A stretch of 16,297 nucleotides of DNA from an uncultured Muribaculaceae bacterium (GTDB taxonomy: Bacteria > Bacteroidota > Bacteroidia > Bacteroidales > Muribaculaceae), in NCBI GenBank assembly GCA_910587475.1, contig CAJUMR010000048.1, forward strand, positions 1 to 16,297, in the 5' to 3' direction. A model generated the notes under the pieces. That model saw nothing but the letters and a program-made list of their open reading frames with translations. It was not told the origin of the DNA and did not search any database. A program made the position numbers and the translations under genes. Positions 13,565 through 16,297 of this stretch are shown here, piece by piece. Position 1 is the stretch's first letter. The number at the start of each line of letters is the position of its first letter.

Positions 13565-14493
13565 CCGAAAAACAGAACATAATATTCCCCCCTGCGCTCG
13601 CCAAGGGCGATAAGGTTGTATTCTGCTCGCCGGCAGGACCGATCGATGCAGAAAAGGTCGAAAAGGCAGCAGACGTGCTCCGCGACCATGGATGGGAAGT
13701 GGAGATCATGCCCCACACCTTTGGGAAGCTGGGACACTACAGCGGCACGGCCGACGAGCGTTATGCCGACCTTTCACACGCGTTGCTCGATCCGTCGGTA
13801 AAGGCTATAATATGCTCGCGCGGAGGCTATGGAGCCGTACATCTGCTCGATCGGCTCTCGTCTCTCGACCTTCGTGCCAATCCCAAGTGGATAGCCGGAT
13901 TTTCCGATATTTCGGCATTACATGCGCTGATGGCAGTCAACGGCATTGCGAGCATCCACTCGTCGATGGCCGCCCACATCATGCTTGGAGGTGACGACGA
14001 CGATAACAAGGCTCTGTTTGATATTCTCGAGGGACGACGCCCGGCCTACACTTTCGACGGACATGATTTCGACCGGTGTGGCATAGCGGCAGGTCGCCTT
14101 CTCGGAGGCAATCTTGCTGTCATCGCGGAGTTGATAAGCACGCCTTACGACATAATCCGTCCCGACACAATCCTTTTCATCGAGGATATCGCCGAACCGA
14201 TATACAAGATCGAGCGCATTCTCTATCAGTTGAAACTCAGCGGAGTGCTCGCTCGTCTGAAGGGATTGATGGTCGGACAATTCACCGATTACAAGCCCGA
14301 CGACAACTACAACGACATGTACGAGATGGTGCGCGACATGACAGCCCCTTACGACTATCCTGTGGCATTCAACGTGCCTGTCGGACATGTCGACCACAAC
14401 ATTCCTCTCATCGAATCGGCCACAGTAACACTGAAGGTCAGTCCTTCCGGCCGTAACAGCTTGATTTTTCACCGCAGTCCCTCAGAAGACTGA
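13561..14493 (+). CDS. LD-carboxypeptidase family protein (peptidase S66)
   Basis: A 310-residue serine peptidase of the S66 family, whose members release the terminal D-alanine from murein tetrapeptides during peptidoglycan recycling or cleave related peptides such as microcin C7. The likely catalytic triad is visible: Ser115 in GFSDIS, Glu208 in LFIEDIAEP, and His276 in VPVGHVDHN. SRGGYGA (86-92) is the conserved loop before the nucleophile. The protein lacks a signal peptide, fitting a cytosolic recycling role. The ATG at 13561 overlaps the upstream stop; a longer frame begins inside the methyltransferase and is not favoured. The secreted endonuclease follows 21 nt downstream. Confidence 0.92.
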   Translation: MTEKQNIIFPPALAKGDKVVFCSPAGPIDAEKVEKAADVLRDHGWEVEIMPHTFGKLGHYSGTADERYADLSHALLDPSVKAIICSRGGYGAVHLLDRLSSLDLRANPKWIAGFSDISALHALMAVNGIASIHSSMAAHIMLGGDDDDNKALFDILEGRRPAYTFDGHDFDRCGIAAGRLLGGNLAVIAELISTPYDIIRPDTILFIEDIAEPIYKIERILYQLKLSGVLARLKGLMVGQFTDYKPDDNYNDMYEMVRDMTAPYDYPVAFNVPVGHVDHNIPLIESATVTLKVSPSGRNSLIFHRSPSED

Positions 14494-14514
14494 TCTATAA
14501 AACAATGTCTTAAA

Positions 14515-16212
14515 ATGATTAAACCCAACACTTTTTTCAGACGCGCTGTCACGGCGGTGATGATTGCCCTGTCAGCCTTTGCAGCCGGGGCGGCGATCCC
14601 GGCCGGTTATTACAACGCGCTCAACGGCAAGAAGGATGCTGAGCTGAAGACTGCCGCAAGCAACATTATCCGCAATTTCACCAGCGTTTCTTCCTACACA
14701 AACCTGCCGTCGTACTTCCGTCACACCGACGTCAGACCTGAAACTGAATACTGGTGGGACATGTATTCCGACATGGATGTCAATATTTTCATCACATTCG
14801 GCACTTACATGAACCGTGAGCACTCTTTCCCCAAGAGCTGGTGGGGAAGCACCAGTTCGACGGCAACGCAGTACAAGGCCTACACTGACCTGAACCATCT
14901 TTATCCCGGTGAAGCCAAAGCCAATCAGGCCAAGAGCAACTATCCCCTCGGCGAGGTGCGCACGGCCAACAAATTCGACAATGGAGTCTCGAAAGTCGGT
15001 GCTCCCGTGTCGGGGCAAGGCGGTGGCGCGGCATATGTGTTCGAACCTGATGATGAATACAAAGGCGACTTCGCGCGCACATATTTTTATATGGTCACAT
15101 GCTATCAGGACTATAAATGGGCGACAAGCTACATGTATATGCTCCAGCAGAACACTTACCCGACGCTCAACCAATGGTCTATCGACATGTTGCTCCGTTG
15201 GGCACGCGAAGATGAGGTCAGCGACAAGGAGCGCATGCGCAACGAGGCTGTCTACAGCATTCAGAACAACCGCAATCCGTTCATTGACTTCCCCGATCTC
15301 GCAGAGTACATCTGGGGAAACAAGGTCGGCGAACCATTCTATGTCTCTACTTCCGATCTTCCGCCGGTCGGCGACGCTCTTCTGCTTGCCCCGGTAGCCA
15401 ACACTGCCGTAGACTTCGGACAGGTTGCTGTCGGAACCACAGGCAAGGCTTCGCTGTTTGTCCATAGCGAGAATTTCGTCAACCCGATCACAATGATCCT
15501 CTTCAGCGGCGACAAGTCCATGTTCAATATCTCGACTACATCGATTCCTGCGTCTCTATCAAACCGTGCCGACGGATATTGGCTCGATATCGAGTATAAA
15601 CCGACCGCTGTCGGCGTCCATGAGTCAAAACTGCAGCTCGTGGCTGACGACCTCGACTCGGCACCTCCTGTGGTACTGCTTCGCGGCGAATGTCTCGAAA
15701 AACCGGTTTTGACTGCATGCACAGCGCTCGATCCGTCTGACATCACTGCCGACGAGTACAGCGCCAACTGGTCGACACCCGAAGGCGAAACCGTCGATTA
15801 CTGGATCATCACCCGCACGCGCTATGTCAACGGCGAACAGACCGTCGAGGAAATCCTTGCCGAAGGATCACCCTGGACAATCGAGGGTTTTGACGAAAGC
15901 GACTACGAAAGCTATTCGGTACAGTCGGTGCGTCTCAACGAACGCTCGCCGATGTCTAATGTTGTCTTCGTGCGTCATGCCGGCATCTCAGGAGTCGATG
16001 TTGACGAACCTCTGACCGTCACCGGCTTCCAGGGCATGATGCGTTTCGACTGCGCGACACCGCAGACCAATTGCCGGGTCTACGACATCACCGGACGTCA
16101 GGTGATGCAAATCGACCGTATCGAGCGTGACATGGATGTTGTGATGCCTCTCGGCGTCTACTTCGTGGTCACCGACACCCACCGTACACCTGTGAAGGTA
16201 GCAATCCGCTGA
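14515..16212 (+). CDS. Secreted endonuclease I family protein with C-terminal sorting-like domain
   Basis: A 565-residue secreted nuclease of the endonuclease I (EndA/NucM) family, which cuts DNA or RNA non-specifically with a histidine-metal centre. A signal peptide fills residues 1-26. The nuclease domain starts at GYYNALNGK; the active-site segment is NREHSFPKSWWG (100-111, His103) and DLNHLYP (125-131) follows, both highly conserved. After about residue 290 comes an ASH-like segment (AVDFGQVAVGTTGKASLFV), then an Fn3-like stretch (about 395-480). The end (CRVYDITGRQVMQI to GVYFVV and VKVAIR) looks like a Bacteroidetes C-terminal sorting domain, implying export to the cell surface. It is the last gene of the operon. 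Role may be nucleic acid feeding: upp, a salvage gene, heads the same operon. Confidence 0.9.
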   Translation: MIKPNTFFRRAVTAVMIALSAFAAGAAIPAGYYNALNGKKDAELKTAASNIIRNFTSVSSYTNLPSYFRHTDVRPETEYWWDMYSDMDVNIFITFGTYMNREHSFPKSWWGSTSSTATQYKAYTDLNHLYPGEAKANQAKSNYPLGEVRTANKFDNGVSKVGAPVSGQGGGAAYVFEPDDEYKGDFARTYFYMVTCYQDYKWATSYMYMLQQNTYPTLNQWSIDMLLRWAREDEVSDKERMRNEAVYSIQNNRNPFIDFPDLAEYIWGNKVGEPFYVSTSDLPPVGDALLLAPVANTAVDFGQVAVGTTGKASLFVHSENFVNPITMILFSGDKSMFNISTTSIPASLSNRADGYWLDIEYKPTAVGVHESKLQLVADDLDSAPPVVLLRGECLEKPVLTACTALDPSDITADEYSANWSTPEGETVDYWIITRTRYVNGEQTVEEILAEGSPWTIEGFDESDYESYSVQSVRLNERSPMSNVVFVRHAGISGVDVDEPLTVTGFQGMMRFDCATPQTNCRVYDITGRQVMQIDRIERDMDVVMPLGVYFVVTDTHRTPVKVAIR

Positions 16213-16241
16213 CCCTGATCCCAGGTTCGCATTAAAACGAC

Positions 16242-16278
16242 AAAGAGGGTGTGTCATAATTCATGGCACGCCCTCTTT
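16242..16278 (+). terminator. Terminator of the upp-endonuclease operon
   Basis: AAAGAGGGTGTGTCAT (16242-16257) pairs along its whole length with ATGGCACGCCCTCTTT (16263-16278), two pairs being G-U, around a five-base loop. It begins 29 nt after the endonuclease stop. The A-rich left and T-rich right arms would also make it usable on the other strand. Confidence 0.8.
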
Positions 16279-16297
16279 GCATAAAATGCTGATAAAC

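Noticed and set aside
14572..15465. 297-codon minus-strand frame opposite the endonuclease
   Set aside because: The endonuclease reading has conserved active-site motifs; the antisense frame has none and is explained by codon bias.

Overview
The window looks like chromosome from a member of the Bacteroidales, perhaps a gut Muribaculaceae-type lineage (the family guess is weak). Four things support the order-level call. Several genes have Bacteroides-type promoters (TAnnTTTG near -7, three of them with a TTTG/ATTG element 19-20 nt upstream). There are two lipoproteins of the 6-bladed beta-propeller (BF3164-like) type. There is a small NVEALA-like peptide gene. Two secreted proteins carry Bacteroidetes-style C-terminal sorting-like domains. 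Genes are fairly GC-rich and intergenic DNA is AT-rich. I see no transposase, integrase, tRNA, rRNA or CRISPR array.

Left part (1-5612, all minus strand): a beta-propeller lipoprotein (109-1137); a PLP-dependent class I/II aminotransferase (1345-2547); a secreted protein of unknown function (2858-4039); and a two-gene unit of a 45-residue NVEALA-like peptide (5415-5552) followed 14 nt later by a second beta-propeller lipoprotein (4375-5400). Each unit has its own promoter, and the aminotransferase and the secreted protein end in strong hairpins. Two neighbouring genes are broken near their 3' ends. The secreted protein has an in-frame TAG (2858-2860) that cuts off a recognisable C-terminal sorting-like domain, which continues in frame to 2720. 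The lipoprotein is frameshifted at an (AT)6 tract (4400-4411); removing one AT unit joins it to a coding-like tail ending at 4232.

Middle (5613-6097): a long AT-rich intergenic region upstream of rbfA. It holds a -7-like box, a leader-like stretch with a terminator hairpin and T9 tract, and a GC-richer island that can fold into a long-range stem (5891-5997).

Right part: rbfA, an FtsX-type permease and a radical SAM protein run on the plus strand (6098-8519). The radical SAM gene overlaps tail-to-tail, by 16 nt, a minus-strand Gfo/Idh/MocA oxidoreductase (8504-9535). A 40-bp palindrome whose outer ends are two mirrored -7 boxes (9559-9598) separates that gene from a compact plus-strand operon: upp, a polysaccharide flippase, a GT4-type glycosyltransferase, a SpoU/TrmH-type RNA methyltransferase, an LD-carboxypeptidase-family protein and a secreted endonuclease I. 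The operon ends at a long hairpin (16242-16278). It mixes nucleotide salvage, RNA modification and cell-envelope functions, with ATGA overlaps at two junctions. All intact genes in the window end in TAA or TGA; TAG occurs only at the interruption in the secreted protein, at the end of the frameshifted lipoprotein tail, and after one doubtful leader ORF.
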